Assembly: GCF_018402495.1 (NCBI RefSeq)
Contig: NZ_JAGYIU010000001.1
Span: 868,001 to 932,000 of the forward strand
Reading direction: 5' to 3'
Origin: Pseudoalteromonas sp.
Lineage (GTDB): Bacteria; Pseudomonadota; Gammaproteobacteria; Enterobacterales; Alteromonadaceae
Length of the DNA: 64,000 nucleotides
The position numbers and the translations under genes are program-made. The notes under the pieces were generated by a model. It was not told the DNA's origin. It saw only the letters and a program-made list of their open reading frames with translations, and made no database searches. Positions 38,410-48,514 of the stretch are shown here, piece after piece. Each line of letters starts with the position of its first letter. The first letter of the stretch is position 1.

Positions 38410-39126
38410 TTAAACCGAACGGTTTAATAACATAGATTTTATTTGCCCAATTGCCTTGGTCGGGTTAAGACCCTTAGGACAAACGCTAACACAGTTCATG
38501 ATACTGTGGCAACGGAACACACTGAATGCATCGTCTAAGTCTGCTAAACGCTCTTCTGTTGCTGTATCTCGGCTATCAGCTAAGAAACGGTAGGCATGAA
38601 GAAGGCCTGCTGGACCTATAAACTTATCTGGATTCCACCAGAAAGAAGGACACGATGTAGAACAACATGCACATAAAATACACTCGTAAAGTCCATCTAA
38701 TTTATCACGCTCTTCGATAGTTTGAAGACGCTCACCTGCAGCAGGTGTGTCATTAATTAGATACGGTTTTACTTTTTCGTATTGAGTGTAGAACTGACTC
38801 ATGTCAATAACAAGGTCACGAACAACGGGAAGTCCTGGTAATGGACGTACTACGATTTTACCTTTGCCATTTTTTTGTAGCGTAGATAAAGGAGTAATAC
38901 ATGCTAACCCATTCTTACCATTCATGTTTACGCCGTCTGAACCACACACGCCTTCACGGCATGAACGACGGAATGATAGTGTAGGATCTTGCTCTTTTAA
39001 TAATAAAAGTGCATCCAATACCATCATGTCTTGGCCTTCCTCAGTTTGCAAAGTGTAATCTTGCATACGAGGTGCGTTATCAACATCCGGATTGTAACGA
39101 TAAACTGAAAATTGTACTTGTGCCAT
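38410..39126 (-). CDS. sdhB: Succinate dehydrogenase iron-sulfur subunit
   Basis: SdhB carries the 2Fe-2S, 4Fe-4S and 3Fe-4S clusters that move electrons from FAD to quinone. The 2Fe-2S cysteines lie in SCREGVCGSDGVNMNGKNGLAC. The 4Fe-4S site is CILCACCSTSCPSFWW, and the 3Fe-4S region has CHSIMNCVSVCPKGLNPTKAI. I start it at the ATG at 39126 (MAQVQFSVYRYNPD), giving 238 residues, the same as E. coli; an upstream in-frame start would run back into sdhA. It is 10 bp after sdhA and is the last sdh gene. Confidence 0.97.
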   Translation of the reverse strand: MAQVQFSVYRYNPDVDNAPRMQDYTLQTEEGQDMMVLDALLLLKEQDPTLSFRRSCREGVCGSDGVNMNGKNGLACITPLSTLQKNGKGKIVVRPLPGLPVVRDLVIDMSQFYTQYEKVKPYLINDTPAAGERLQTIEERDKLDGLYECILCACCSTSCPSFWWNPDKFIGPAGLLHAYRFLADSRDTATEERLADLDDAFSVFRCHSIMNCVSVCPKGLNPTKAIGQIKSMLLNRSV

Positions 39127-39136
39127 CGTCTCGCTC

Positions 39137-40909
39137 CTAGTAGGTACGTGCTTTAGGTGGGAAAGCTTCACGTAGCTTAGGCTCGTAGTTAACTTTACGC
39201 TTACTCATTTCATCCGTTGCCGGATTGTGTATTGAGTGACATAACCAGTTTTCGTCATCACGATCTGGGAAATCAAAGCGAGAGTGTGCGCCACGGCTTT
39301 CAGTACGGAAGTTTGCAGCTACTGCAGTTGAGTAAGCTGTTTCCATTAAGTTGTCTAGTTCTAAACATTCAATACGCATGGTGTTAAAGTCTGATGATTT
39401 GTCATCAAGACGCGCGTGCTGTAAACGTTCACGGATTTCTTTAAGTTCAGTAAGACCTGTAGCCATTGAGTCACCTTCACGGAATACCGAGAAATTAAGC
39501 TGCATACATTGTTGTAGGTCTTTTTTGATTTGTACTGGGTCTTCGCCTTGACCAGCTGTTGAGCTTTCCCAGCGGTTAAAGCGAGCAAGAGACGCTTCTA
39601 GGTCAGACTCTGAAGCCGCTTTAGAAATTTCAACGTCATTTAGGTATTTACCTAAGAAGTTACCTGCTGCACGGCCAAATACAACTAAATCAAGTAATGA
39701 GTTACCGCCTAAGCGGTTAGCACCATGAACAGATACACAAGCAATCTCACCAACAGCAAATAAACCTTGTACTACTTTTTCGTTGCCAGCAGCATCGATG
39801 TTAAGTACTTGACCATTTACGTTTGTTGGCACACCACCCATCATATAGTGACATGTTGGGATAACTGGAATCGGTTCTTTTGCAGGGTCAACGTGAGCAA
39901 ATGTTTTAGCAAGATCACATACACCTGGAAGCCGTAAGTTAAGCGTTTCTTCGCCTAAGTGGTCAAGTTTCAACTTAAGGTGAGGACCCCAAGGACCATC
40001 ACAACCACGACCTTCACGAATTTCTGTCATCATTGAACGAGCAACAACATCACGAGACGCTAAATCTTTGGCATTTGGTGCATAACGTTCCATGAAGCGT
40101 TCGCCATCTTTATTTAAAAGATAACCACCTTCACCACGGCAACCTTCAGTTACTAGCGTACCAGCGCCTGCTATACCCGTCGGGTGGAACTGCCACATTT
40201 CCATGTCTTGCATAGAAATACCAGCACGTGTTGCCATACCAACACCGTCACCGGTATTAATGTGAGCATTGGTTGTTGATGCGAAAATACGACCTGCACC
40301 ACCTGTCGCTAACACAACTGCTTTTGATTTGAAGAAAGTGATTTCACCTGTTTCAATTTCAATCGCTGTACATCCTACTACATCGCCATTATCGTTTTTA
40401 ACTAAATCAAGTGCATACCACTCTGAGAATACATTGGTTTTGTTTTTAACGTTTTGTTGATAAAGAAGGTGTAATAACGCGTGACCTGTACGGTCAGCAG
40501 CCGCTGCAGTACGAGCAGCTTGTTCACCACCAAAGTTTTTCGATTGACCACCGAAAGGACGTTGGTAAACACGGCCATTTTCAAAACGCGAAAATGGTAA
40601 GCCCATGTTTTCTAATTCAGTAATAGCTTCTGGGCCAGTTTGACACATGTATTCGATAGCGTCTTGGTCACCGATAAAATCGGAACCTTTAACGGTATCA
40701 TACATATGCCATTCCCAGTTATCTTCATGCGAGTTACCTAACGCTACTGTAATACCGCCTTGAGCAGATACAGTGTGTGAGCGTGTAGGGAAAACTTTAG
40801 AGATTAGCGCACATGTTTTGCCAGATTCAGTAATAGCAAGAGCAGCGCGCATACCTGCACCACCGGCACCAATTACTACTGCGTCAAATTCACGAACAGA
40901 ATATTTCAC
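39137..40909 (-). CDS. sdhA: Succinate dehydrogenase flavoprotein subunit
   Basis: SdhA oxidises succinate to fumarate using covalently bound FAD. The dinucleotide fold is [17 protein letters not shown] at residues ~10-26. The flavinylated histidine lies in [18 protein letters not shown]. Substrate-site residues occur in [25 protein letters not shown] and [10 protein letters not shown], and [20 protein letters not shown] is also present. The 590 residues match E. coli SdhA (588). The start directly abuts the sdhD stop, so the two are translationally linked. Confidence 0.98.
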   Translation of the reverse strand: MKYSVREFDAVVIGAGGAGMRAALAITESGKTCALISKVFPTRSHTVSAQGGITVALGNSHEDNWEWHMYDTVKGSDFIGDQDAIEYMCQTGPEAITELENMGLPFSRFENGRVYQRPFGGQSKNFGGEQAARTAAAADRTGHALLHLLYQQNVKNKTNVFSEWYALDLVKNDNGDVVGCTAIEIETGEITFFKSKAVVLATGGAGRIFASTTNAHINTGDGVGMATRAGISMQDMEMWQFHPTGIAGAGTLVTEGCRGEGGYLLNKDGERFMERYAPNAKDLASRDVVARSMMTEIREGRGCDGPWGPHLKLKLDHLGEETLNLRLPGVCDLAKTFAHVDPAKEPIPVIPTCHYMMGGVPTNVNGQVLNIDAAGNEKVVQGLFAVGEIACVSVHGANRLGGNSLLDLVVFGRAAGNFLGKYLNDVEISKAASESDLEASLARFNRWESSTAGQGEDPVQIKKDLQQCMQLNFSVFREGDSMATGLTELKEIRERLQHARLDDKSSDFNTMRIECLELDNLMETAYSTAVAANFRTESRGAHSRFDFPDRDDENWLCHSIHNPATDEMSKRKVNYEPKLREAFPPKARTY

Positions 40910-41257
40910 TTAAACACCCCATAAAACGATTAAACCCACAACTACGTAAGCAACAGCCATTAGGTTTAGTACAAAGGCTAGAAAAGCACGCAATTTTGCG
41001 CCCTTAACGTAGTCGGTTAGAACCTGCCAAAGGCCGATACGGGTATGAACCATAATGCAAACCAGGGTGATTAACGTAGCCCCTTTCATTGCTAGGTTAG
41101 AGAATAGGCCTATCCAGGCGTCATAAGTGACTTCTGGCGTCGCTAAGAAATAGCCAATAATAAAAATCGCATACGCGCTAATTATTAGTGCCGTTGTACG
41201 TAAAGATACATAATCTTGTACACCATCACGTTTAAGAGTTGCTTGATTTAAGACCAT
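40910..41257 (-). CDS. sdhD: Succinate dehydrogenase membrane anchor subunit
   Basis: SdhD has three membrane helices and helps bind heme b and quinone. The 115 residues begin MVLNQATLKRDGVQDYVSLRTTAL, which aligns with the start of E. coli SdhD. I therefore choose the ATG at 41257, with AGGAG 7 bp upstream, over the GTG at 41263. The heme/quinone motif HTRIGLWQVLTDYVKG holds the heme-ligand histidine and the conserved Asp-Tyr pair. It overlaps the sdhC stop by 10 bp. Confidence 0.95.
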   Translation of the reverse strand: MVLNQATLKRDGVQDYVSLRTTALIISAYAIFIIGYFLATPEVTYDAWIGLFSNLAMKGATLITLVCIMVHTRIGLWQVLTDYVKGAKLRAFLAFVLNLMAVAYVVVGLIVLWGV

Positions 41258-41625
41258 ATCCACACTCCTGCCAGTACAGCAAACACAACGCCAAGTGTCA
41301 TTGCAATTTTAGCGCTAGTGTTACCTGATTCAAGTTCTTCCCAATGACCCATGTCCATAATAATGTGACGGATACCACCAATAAGATGATAACCTAATAC
41401 AGAAAGGGTGCCCCAAGCTATAAATTTGGCAATGAATCCGTTAAACAGACCCTTGACGAATTCAAAACCTTCGGCTGAAGAAAGAGACTCTGACCAAGCC
41501 CAAATGACAAACGTTAAAGCAAAAAATAGTGCAACACCGGTGACGCGGTGAAATATTGAAGCTTTAGCCGTTGCCGGCATAGATATAGTTGTTAGATCTA
41601 GATTTACAGGTCTTTGCTTTTTCAC
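41248..41625 (-). CDS. sdhC: Succinate dehydrogenase cytochrome b556 subunit
   Basis: SdhC is the other heme-b-binding membrane subunit of complex II. The 125 residues begin KKQRPVNLDLTTI, nearly identical to E. coli, then SIFHRVTGVALFFALTF (quinone-site Ser/Arg region). The heme-ligand histidine lies in LGYHLIGGIRHIIMDMGHWE. There are three transmembrane helices. The start is a GTG at 41625, because an in-frame stop lies two codons upstream; the first ATG, 15 codons in, would lose the conserved N-terminus. It is first in sdhCDAB, divergent from gltA. Confidence 0.94.
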   Translation of the reverse strand: MKKQRPVNLDLTTISMPATAKASIFHRVTGVALFFALTFVIWAWSESLSSAEGFEFVKGLFNGFIAKFIAWGTLSVLGYHLIGGIRHIIMDMGHWEELESGNTSAKIAMTLGVVFAVLAGVWIWS

Positions 41626-42031
41626 AGTTACTTGCCCATCTTGCCCGCAGTGGGGCTCATCTACTTGTTTTGCTAAAACCCACCAAATATTTCTGGTGGA
41701 ACTATCAAAGTAAACGTATCAATACAAATAAAGTTCACTTTTTCATGAAAAATATTATGTAAAAAAAGTTTACCCAAATACTAATCGGTTATAAACCTCC
41801 GACAGTATATATAGCCGGAGGCTCTTTTACAATTCTTGTTTACTTTGAGGCGTTTGCGAATTAGCCAATGGTATAATATTCAATCTATACCGAATATTTA
41901 TTATACATATATGCATAATACTTATATAAATTGACTTTATACCCCTCTTTCACGTTAAAATGTGAAAATGTGCTTAGAGAAGATTTTAGAATATAAAAAT
42001 CAGAATAGATATCTTAATAGGAGATACATAG
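41626..42031. promoter_or_regulatory. 406-bp divergent control region between sdhC and gltA
   Basis: This is the longest gap in the window and is very AT-rich. It holds two hairpins: CCACCA / TGGTGG (41680-41685, 41694-41699), in the likely sdhC leader, and CCTCCG / CGGAGG (41796-41801, 41816-41821). A plausible gltA promoter is TTGACT (41931-41936) with TAAAAT at 41956-41961, though its spacing of 19 bp is long. AGGAG at 42019-42023 is the gltA ribosome binding site. I do not see a convincing ArcA, FNR or CRP site. Confidence 0.5.
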
Positions 42032-43318
42032 ATGGCAGATAAGAAAGCCACGGTCCATATTGATGGGCTAGATCCAATCGAACTTCCAATTTATCAAGGT
42101 ACTGCTGGCCAAGATGTAATTGACGTACGTACACTCGGCTCACATGGTCACTTTACTTACGACCCAGGCTTCATGTCGACTGGTTCTTGTGAATCTGCAA
42201 TTACATACATAGACGGCGGTAAAGGTGTTTTACTACATCGTGGTTACCCAATCGAACAGTTGGCAGAGAGCTCTAACTACATCGAGTTGTGCTACTTACT
42301 GTTAAATGGTGAGTTACCAACTAAAGACCAATACGATGATTTTGCTACAAAAATCACTCGCAGTACGATGCTAGACGAAAAAATTGCAAACTTCTTTCAA
42401 GGTTTTCGTTTTGACGCTCACCCAATGGCAATGTTGTGTGGTGTGGTGGGTGCTCTATCTTCATTCTATCACGAAGATCTTGATATCACTGATGCTGTGC
42501 AACGCAAAACAAGTGCAATCAAATTAGTCGCTAAACTGCCAACAATTGCGGCAATGGCATACAAAACAAACATTGGCCAACCGTTTGTTTATCCACGCAA
42601 TGATTTAAGTTATGCAGAAAACTTCTTACACATGATGTTCTCTGTGCCTGCTGAAGAATACAAAGTAAACCCAGTAACAGCTAAAGCAATGGATAAAATC
42701 TTCATGCTTCATGCTGATCATGAGCAAAACGCATCAACCTCTACAGTACGTTTAGCAGGTTCTTCTGGTGCTAACCCTTATGCATGTATTGCTGCGGGTA
42801 TTGCATCACTTTGGGGCCCCGCTCATGGCGGTGCAAACGAAGCATGTTTGAACATGTTAGAAGAAATTGGTTCAGTTGATCGCATTGACGAATACGTAGC
42901 AAAAGCTAAAGATAAAGCGGACCCGTTCCGTCTTATGGGCTTTGGACACCGTGTTTACAAAAACTTCGACCCGCGCGCAACAGTAATGCGTCAAACATGT
43001 CATGAAGTGTTAGCAGAGTTAAACATTCAAGATCCATTGCTTGATATTGCAATGAAACTTGAGCAAATTGCACTTGAAGACCCGTACTTTGTTGAAAAGA
43101 AACTTTACCCTAACGTAGATTTCTACTCAGGTATTATCTTAAAAGCAATCGGTATCCCTACCAGCATGTTCACTGTAATTTTTGCAATGGCACGTACTGT
43201 TGGTTGGATCTCACACTGGGATGAGATGCTTTCTCAACCTGGTCATAAGATCAGCCGTCCACGTCAGCTTTACACCGGTGAAACACACCGTGACTATAAA
43301 GCAACTGACAAGCGCTAA
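42032..43318 (+). CDS. gltA: Citrate synthase
   Basis: GltA condenses acetyl-CoA and oxaloacetate. The 428 residues show the type II (hexameric, NADH-sensitive) layout of E. coli, with an N-terminal beta-rich domain. Catalytic motifs are [20 protein letters not shown] (first His), [15 protein letters not shown] (second His), [13 protein letters not shown] and [12 protein letters not shown] (catalytic Asp). The length is one residue more than E. coli GltA (427). It is divergent from sdhCDAB, as in E. coli, with AGGAG 8 bp before the ATG and a strong terminator after. Confidence 0.98.
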   Translation: MADKKATVHIDGLDPIELPIYQGTAGQDVIDVRTLGSHGHFTYDPGFMSTGSCESAITYIDGGKGVLLHRGYPIEQLAESSNYIELCYLLLNGELPTKDQYDDFATKITRSTMLDEKIANFFQGFRFDAHPMAMLCGVVGALSSFYHEDLDITDAVQRKTSAIKLVAKLPTIAAMAYKTNIGQPFVYPRNDLSYAENFLHMMFSVPAEEYKVNPVTAKAMDKIFMLHADHEQNASTSTVRLAGSSGANPYACIAAGIASLWGPAHGGANEACLNMLEEIGSVDRIDEYVAKAKDKADPFRLMGFGHRVYKNFDPRATVMRQTCHEVLAELNIQDPLLDIAMKLEQIALEDPYFVEKKLYPNVDFYSGIILKAIGIPTSMFTVIFAMARTVGWISHWDEMLSQPGHKISRPRQLYTGETHRDYKATDKR

Positions 43319-43333
43319 GCGTAAAGTTAGTTT

Positions 43334-43359
43334 AAAAGGCCGCCTCTGCGGCCTTTTTT
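43334..43359 (+). terminator. Intrinsic terminator of gltA
   Basis: The stem AAAAGGCCGC / GCGGCCTTTT with a CTCT loop and T-run lies 15 bp after the stop codon. Confidence 0.93.
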
Positions 43360-43430
43360 ATTACATCCTACTTGAGAATTATCTTAAACAGATTACAATT
43401 CGTGCCCGACTTGATTAACTTTATGAGCCT

Positions 43431-44657
43431 ATGTCTGTGTCCTCGTTTGATCCTAAAAAAATCCGTAATGACTTCCCTACTTTAAATCAGACAATCAATG
43501 GCTACCCTTTGGTTTATTTAGACTCGGCAGCAACAACGCAAAAGCCACAGTGCGTAATCGACGCTACGACACAGTTTTATACCTCACAGAATGCAAATGT
43601 TCACCGCGGTCGCCACACGCTGAGTGAGCAAGCTACAACAGCCTATGAAAATGTGCGTACCCTAGTTGCTGATTATTTTAAAGTCACTAGTAACGAAATT
43701 GTCTGGACCAAAGGCGCCACTGAAGCGATTAACTTGGTTGCTCATGGTTTAAGAAATACATTAACAGCTGCCGACACTATTTTAATTAGCCCAATCGAAC
43801 ATCACGCTAATATCGTGCCGTGGCAAGAACTTGCAGCACAAAGCGGGGCAACATTAAAAACTTTACCACTTAACGCGGATGCTACGTTTGATATAGCACA
43901 GTGTTGTGAAGTGATTAAGCGCACCAAGCCTGCGCTATTGGCTATTACTCACGCCTCTAATACGCTAGGCAATATTACTGATTTAGCTCCCTTAATAGCC
44001 TCAGCTAAGGCGGTAGGCGCGCTAACCTTAGTGGATGGCGCTCAAGGGGCACTACATTTAAGACCGGATTTAAAAAAGCTCGATTGTGATTTTTACGTGT
44101 TTTCTGCTCATAAAATGGTGGGGCCAACAGGGCTAGGCGGTTTATATGGCCGTTATACAACCCTTAATGCATTATCGCCTTATCAAACAGGCGGTGAAAT
44201 GATTGAAAAAGTAACCTTAACGCACAGTACCTATCGTAATGCACCGGCTAAGTTTGAAGCAGGAACGCCAAATATAGCCGGCGTTTTAGGCTTTGGCGCT
44301 GCGCTTGAGTATCTAATGAAGCTTGATTTGCAAACATTGCAGCAATATGAACAACAGTTGTTTATTTATGCAGCGAGCACATTAAGCAAAATAGACGGTA
44401 TTAGCATCTACAGCAACCTCAAATCGAATATTGGCACACTTTGCTTTAATTATAAAAATGAACATCCTTATGATCTGTCAACTTTACTTGACAACTATGG
44501 TATTGCTGTACGAAGTGGCCATCATTGTACCCAACCTTTAATGAGTCATTTAAACCTAAATGGCTCACTGAGAGCGAGTTTTGCTTTTTATAATACGACT
44601 AAAGATGTAGACCAATTTATTGCCGCACTCAAAGAATGCATCGCTTTATTAGACTAA
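43431..44657 (+). CDS. csdA: Cysteine desulfurase, CsdA/SufS class
   Basis: A 408-residue PLP enzyme of the group II cysteine desulfurases that frees sulfur from cysteine as a persulfide. It begins IRNDFPTLNQTINGYPLVYLDSAATTQKP. The PLP lysine lies in DFYVFSAHKMVGPTGLGGLYG (about residue 225). The catalytic cysteine lies in VRSGHHCTQPLM, a short-loop arrangement as in SufS/CsdA. The downstream CsdE-like acceptor and the nearby tcdA gene point to CsdA rather than SufS, as no sufBCD genes are present. Twelve non-coding bases at most separate it from csdE. Confidence 0.92.
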   Translation: MSVSSFDPKKIRNDFPTLNQTINGYPLVYLDSAATTQKPQCVIDATTQFYTSQNANVHRGRHTLSEQATTAYENVRTLVADYFKVTSNEIVWTKGATEAINLVAHGLRNTLTAADTILISPIEHHANIVPWQELAAQSGATLKTLPLNADATFDIAQCCEVIKRTKPALLAITHASNTLGNITDLAPLIASAKAVGALTLVDGAQGALHLRPDLKKLDCDFYVFSAHKMVGPTGLGGLYGRYTTLNALSPYQTGGEMIEKVTLTHSTYRNAPAKFEAGTPNIAGVLGFGAALEYLMKLDLQTLQQYEQQLFIYAASTLSKIDGISIYSNLKSNIGTLCFNYKNEHPYDLSTLLDNYGIAVRSGHHCTQPLMSHLNLNGSLRASFAFYNTTKDVDQFIAALKECIALLD

Positions 44658-44670
44658 TTTGGAAAAAATA

Positions 44671-45087
44671 ATGACAAACACCTACCAACTCATCAGTAGC
44701 AACATTCAAAAAAGCACAAGCTGGCAACAAAAGTACCGTGAAATTATGTTACTCGGTAAAACGCTGCCACCTTTAGCCGATATATTAAAAACAGATGATG
44801 CGCTAGTACCAGGCTGTGAGAGTAAAGTATGGATGTTTGTCGAGTTTGACCTAACCGAGAATGCACTGGTTGTGATTGGAGACTCTGATACACGCATAGT
44901 AAAAGGTTTATTAGCGTTAATTTTAGCCCTGTATAATGGTTTAACACCCGAGGAAGTATTAGCAGTAAATGCTTATGATGAATTTGAAAAATTGGGCTTA
45001 ATCAGTCATTTGAGTGCGTCAAGGGGCAATGGAGTAAAAGCCATGGTTGAAACAATACAAACCATGGCCAAACAAAAAGCGCTTTAA
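44671..45087 (+). CDS. csdE: Cysteine desulfuration acceptor, CsdE/SufE family
   Basis: A 138-residue sulfur acceptor that takes the persulfide from CsdA. The acceptor cysteine lies in ALVPGCESKVWMFVEFD (about residue 50). The second hallmark is DSDTRIVKGLLALILALYNG, followed by EFEKLGLISHLSASRGNGVKAM. I start it at the ATG at 44671, since the in-frame TTG four codons earlier has no better context. In E. coli the CsdA-CsdE pair works with TcdA (CsdL), whose gene is only 36 bp away here but on the opposite strand. The stop codon lies in the loop of the terminator hairpin. Confidence 0.92.
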   Translation: MTNTYQLISSNIQKSTSWQQKYREIMLLGKTLPPLADILKTDDALVPGCESKVWMFVEFDLTENALVVIGDSDTRIVKGLLALILALYNGLTPEEVLAVNAYDEFEKLGLISHLSASRGNGVKAMVETIQTMAKQKAL

Positions 45088-45096
45088 GCGCTTTTT
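45074..45096. terminator. Bidirectional terminator overlapping the csdE stop codon
   Basis: The stem AAAAAGCGC / GCGCTTTTT has a TTTAA loop that contains the csdE stop TAA. It serves both csdE and the convergent tcdA. Confidence 0.85.
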
Positions 45097-45123
45097 AAAT
45101 ACTATTAAACCAAAACACTTTAT

Positions 45124-45921
45124 CTAAGTATTTAGACGCGCACGCTTGTCTAAGTATTTTCGAACCGCTTTAGCGGCAACAAAAAAACCAAAACTACCGG
45201 TGATCATCGTCACTGAGCCAAAGCCATTATTACAATCCATGTTCATACTGCCATCAGCATTTTGCTTCGCATGACACACACTGCCGTCACTACCTGGGTA
45301 AACAAGCTGTTCAGTGGAATATACACAGTCAATATTAAATTTACGTTTTGGGTTTGAACTGAAATTATATTGTTTACGCAAAATGTAACGCACTTTTGCA
45401 AGTAATGGATCTTGCGTGGTTTTTGCCACATCGCCAAAGGTAATTTGACTCGGATCGGTTTGACCACCTGCACCGCCAGTTGTAATTATGGGCATTTTAT
45501 TACGTTTACAGTGAGCTATTAACGCCGCTTTTTCTTTAACCGCATCAATACAATCTATTACATAATCAAAACCTTGAATATGTTCTTGAATATTATCAAG
45601 GCTAATAAAGTCATCAATCACATTCACCACACACTCAGGGTTGATAAGCTTGCAGCGAGTTTTCATCGCATCAACTTTAGCTTCCCCTATTGTGCCTGTT
45701 AAGGCATGAATTTGACGATTTACATTAGTTGCACAAATATCATCTAAATCAATTAAGGTGATTTTACCCACGCCGGTACGCGCTAGTGCTTCAGCAGTCC
45801 AACTGCCTACACCACCAATACCCACAACACAAAAATGTGCTTGCTGTAACCACTCAAATTGCTGTTGACCATACAGTCGTTTAATACCACCAAAGCGGAT
45901 ATCAGTTACTTGTTCACTCAT
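45124..45921 (-). CDS. tcdA: tRNA threonylcarbamoyladenosine dehydratase TcdA
   Basis: TcdA (YgdL/CsdL) is an E1-like, ATP-dependent enzyme that dehydrates t6A37 to cyclic ct6A in tRNAs reading ANN codons. The 265 residues have the ThiF/MoeB fold: RLYGQQQFEWLQQAHFCVVG, the nucleotide loop GIGGVGSWTAEALARTGVG and LIDLDDICATNVNRQIHAL with its Arg finger. DYVIDCIDAVKEKAALI and the C-terminal NGFGSVTMITGSFGFF follow. It is the last gene of the msbA-lpxK-ycaR-kdsB-rlu-tcdA array, starting right at the pseudouridine synthase stop. It converges on csdE, so it keeps the CsdA-CsdE-TcdA neighbourhood but not the strand. Confidence 0.93.
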   Translation of the reverse strand: MSEQVTDIRFGGIKRLYGQQQFEWLQQAHFCVVGIGGVGSWTAEALARTGVGKITLIDLDDICATNVNRQIHALTGTIGEAKVDAMKTRCKLINPECVVNVIDDFISLDNIQEHIQGFDYVIDCIDAVKEKAALIAHCKRNKMPIITTGGAGGQTDPSQITFGDVAKTTQDPLLAKVRYILRKQYNFSSNPKRKFNIDCVYSTEQLVYPGSDGSVCHAKQNADGSMNMDCNNGFGSVTMITGSFGFFVAAKAVRKYLDKRARLNT

Positions 45922-46602
45922 TTACCAATCCAGTTTCCACGGCGTTTGCCAAGAATTAAAATCTTGATGTTTTATCAATTGCGCATACTCTTCACCAGAT
46001 TCTGGCAACAGGGTATGTTGTATTTTTTGCCCTTTCCATAAAAAATCCAGGGCAAATGCATGTAAATAGGTACGCTCTGCAGGGCTGCCTGCATAACTCG
46101 CATCACCCATTATGGGGGCACCCAAACTCTTTAAAGCAACTCTGAGCTGATGGGTTTTACCCGAATAGGGTTTTAATAGGTAAGCTCTAAAACCACTTTT
46201 AAAACTAAACGAATAAAAACGCGTAATAGCTGGGTTTATTTTTGAGTTTAATAATTTAAAAGTACCCCGACGTGACTTCGCCATGTCTCCTTTAACCCAA
46301 CCTTGCTTTTTTTTAGGCTTAGAATCACTTACAGCTAAATAAAATTTATTAATAGTATGCTCAGTAAACATCTGGGTAAACTTTGCCGCAGCGTCTTTAT
46401 GCCGCGCTAATATGATCAGCCCTGAAGTCACTTTGTCTAGACGGTGAACCGCAAACAATTTTTCGTTTAGTTGTTGCTCAGCAAGAAACACAAAACCAGG
46501 GCTTTCTTCTGAATGAAAATTAAGCCCTGCAGGTTTAGTTATAATATAAAAATCATCGTGCGTGTATTGCACCTTTAACACAGGCGTATCTGCTTTATTC
46601 AC
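45922..46602 (-). CDS. RluA-family pseudouridine synthase (TIGR01621-like)
   Basis: An RNA pseudouridine synthase of the RluA group. The catalytic aspartate lies in [19 protein letters not shown], followed by KFYLAVSD, then [21 protein letters not shown] and [10 protein letters not shown], the usual motif order. There is no S4 domain. It is about 226 residues from the GTG at 46602, which overlaps the kdsB stop by 8 bp. A TTG at 46626 would add eight residues and a longer overlap. No ATG is available near the N-terminus. It resembles the short TIGR01621 subgroup; the target RNA position is not predictable. It belongs to the msbA-to-tcdA operon. Confidence 0.87.
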   Translation of the reverse strand: MNKADTPVLKVQYTHDDFYIITKPAGLNFHSEESPGFVFLAEQQLNEKLFAVHRLDKVTSGLIILARHKDAAAKFTQMFTEHTINKFYLAVSDSKPKKKQGWVKGDMAKSRRGTFKLLNSKINPAITRFYSFSFKSGFRAYLLKPYSGKTHQLRVALKSLGAPIMGDASYAGSPAERTYLHAFALDFLWKGQKIQHTLLPESGEEYAQLIKHQDFNSWQTPWKLDW

Positions 46603-47359
46603 GCGCTTTACTTTGAATATGCGCAACGACTTTAGCTAAATCCTCTGGTGTATCAACCCCAGCATGAGGAGTAACCACCGCTTGCTCTATTTTAATCGCA
46701 TAGCCATGGTAAAGCACCCTTAGCTGCTCTAGTGATTCTAAAACTTCTAATGGTGATACCGATAATTGAATATATTGCTTTATAAAGCCAGCGCGATACG
46801 CGTAAATACCCACATGGCGTTGAAAAGGCGCTAAGTTAAGTGGTTGCTGCTCTGCCATCATGGCGCTTCTATCAAATGGAATGCTGGCTCTTGAAAAATA
46901 TAAGGCATTTTTATTGATATCGCTGACCACTTTAACCGCATTAGGGTTAAACACCTCATCACGCTCTTCAATGGCAACACTGAGGGTTGCCATTGGCGCG
47001 GTTGATTGCGCTAATAATGTAGCCACTTGTGACACGTTATCAGGGGATAATAACGGTTCATCGCCCTGCACATTAACCACGATAGTATCATCTGCTAAAT
47101 TAAGTAAATCAACGACTTCTGCTAGGCGTTCAGTGCCTGATTGATGATCTTCTCGAGTCATTAATACATCATTGGTAAAGTGTTTAGCCGCATCAAATAC
47201 TTTTTGATGATCGGTGGCAATAACCACTTTACTCGCTCCAGACAAACACGCTTTTTCATACACATGTTGGATCATTGGTTTGCCGCAAATATCAGCAAGT
47301 GGTTTACCTGGTAAACGTGTAGAAGCGAAACGTGCAGGAATAACAACTACGAATTCCAC
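46595..47359 (-). CDS. kdsB: CMP-KDO synthetase
   Basis: KdsB (3-deoxy-manno-octulosonate cytidylyltransferase) activates Kdo with CTP for lipid A-core assembly. The 254 residues show the nucleotide loop [20 protein letters not shown], then [26 protein letters not shown] and [11 protein letters not shown], and [12 protein letters not shown], with the C-terminal [14 protein letters not shown]. Length and motifs match E. coli KdsB (248). It overlaps the upstream ycaR-like gene by 13 bp and the downstream pseudouridine synthase, so it is deep inside an operon with lpxK and msbA. Confidence 0.97.
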   Translation of the reverse strand: MEFVVVIPARFASTRLPGKPLADICGKPMIQHVYEKACLSGASKVVIATDHQKVFDAAKHFTNDVLMTREDHQSGTERLAEVVDLLNLADDTIVVNVQGDEPLLSPDNVSQVATLLAQSTAPMATLSVAIEERDEVFNPNAVKVVSDINKNALYFSRASIPFDRSAMMAEQQPLNLAPFQRHVGIYAYRAGFIKQYIQLSVSPLEVLESLEQLRVLYHGYAIKIEQAVVTPHAGVDTPEDLAKVVAHIQSKARE

Positions 47360-47544
47360 TTTTCTACCTCTTCAAGAGACAATTCTCGGGCTTCATTTTC
47401 AAGCAATACCGGAATATCATCGCGTACCGGGTAAGCAAGCTTTGCCGCCGTACTGATCAACTCTTGATTTTCTCTATCAAAGCGCAACTTACCTTTACAC
47501 ACGGGGCAAGCAATAATTTCGAGTAACTTCGTATCAAAGGCCAT
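47347..47544 (-). CDS. ycaR: Trm112 family protein (YcaR, UPF0434)
   Basis: A 65-residue protein of the bacterial Trm112-like family. It begins [23 protein letters not shown], so only one CPxCKG zinc-knuckle half is present, and continues [25 protein letters not shown]. In eukaryotes Trm112 activates methyltransferases; the role of the bacterial protein next to kdsB is unknown. It overlaps lpxK by 11 bp and kdsB by 13 bp, the conserved lpxK-ycaR-kdsB arrangement of gammaproteobacteria, although E. coli has ycaQ inserted. Confidence 0.92.
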   Translation of the reverse strand: MAFDTKLLEIIACPVCKGKLRFDRENQELISTAAKLAYPVRDDIPVLLENEARELSLEEVEKWNS

Positions 47545-48514
47545 GATGGATCCCTTTTTCTTTTAATAGTAAATTTAATGTGTTTATTACCGCTGCTGTC
47601 GGTTTAGCATCAACAGGCAAGTAATACCAATTAGGCTTTGCAAAATCACGGCATTTAACCGCATCTTTTTCTGTCATTAATACACAATCATCGCCAAATT
47701 GAGCGAAATCATCTGCGCTATAAGCATAATGATCGCGAAAATGATGTGTAGACAGTAATTTAATACCTTGTGCTTGCAGTGAAGCCTCAAAACGACCTGG
47801 GTTACCAATAGCACTCACCGCATGCGCAGCCTTTAAAGGCGTCGCTATATCCGTGTTATCGGCAACGCGTTTCATAACCGATGGCTGCAAGCGATAACTA
47901 AACTCATCCTCAGAGCCATTTTCAATTACTAGGTCTACGCTCTTTAATCGAGAGACGGTTTCGCGCAGTGGCCCTGCGGGCATTAGCAAACCATTACCAA
48001 ATTTTCTTTCGCTATCAACAATACAACATTCTATGCTGCGTGCCATTTTATAATGCTGCATGCCATCATCAGAAATGATCACATCAAGCTTAAAGTTTGC
48101 GTTGAGCTTTTCTATATTGTGTTGCCGGTTTGGGCCAACCACTAATGGGCACTTTAAACGGTTAAATAAAAGCACAGGCTCATCGCCGGCACCTAACGTA
48201 CTCGTTTGTGCATTAACCAATAAGGGGTAATGAGTTGCTTTGCCACCGTATCCGCGACTAATTATACCGACAGATAAACCGTGAGCGGTTAAATAATCAT
48301 AAAGCCACAACACAAACGGCGTTTTACCATTGCCACCAACACTGATATTTCCAACCACAATAACCGGCGTATTGCTCACAAATTGCTTAAAAATACCGAC
48401 ACGGTAGCAACACTTACGCACGAGTGACACGAAGCCAAAAATAGCTGACAATGGCAATAACAATAATGTCATTAAGCTAAATGGTTTATACCAGCTTTGC
48501 TCTATTCTACTCAC
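47534..48514 (-). CDS. lpxK: Tetraacyldisaccharide 4'-kinase
   Basis: LpxK phosphorylates the lipid A disaccharide precursor at the 4' position to make lipid IVA, on the inner face of the cytoplasmic membrane. The 326 residues start with one membrane helix ([20 protein letters not shown], about residues 10-29). The P-loop [19 protein letters not shown] follows (about residues 51-69), then SRGYGG, GDEPVLL, and [19 protein letters not shown] with the catalytic Asp region. The length equals E. coli LpxK (328). It overlaps msbA by 4 bp upstream and the ycaR-like gene by 11 bp downstream. Confidence 0.96.
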   Translation of the reverse strand: MSRIEQSWYKPFSLMTLLLLPLSAIFGFVSLVRKCCYRVGIFKQFVSNTPVIVVGNISVGGNGKTPFVLWLYDYLTAHGLSVGIISRGYGGKATHYPLLVNAQTSTLGAGDEPVLLFNRLKCPLVVGPNRQHNIEKLNANFKLDVIISDDGMQHYKMARSIECCIVDSERKFGNGLLMPAGPLRETVSRLKSVDLVIENGSEDEFSYRLQPSVMKRVADNTDIATPLKAAHAVSAIGNPGRFEASLQAQGIKLLSTHHFRDHYAYSADDFAQFGDDCVLMTEKDAVKCRDFAKPNWYYLPVDAKPTAAVINTLNLLLKEKGIHHGL

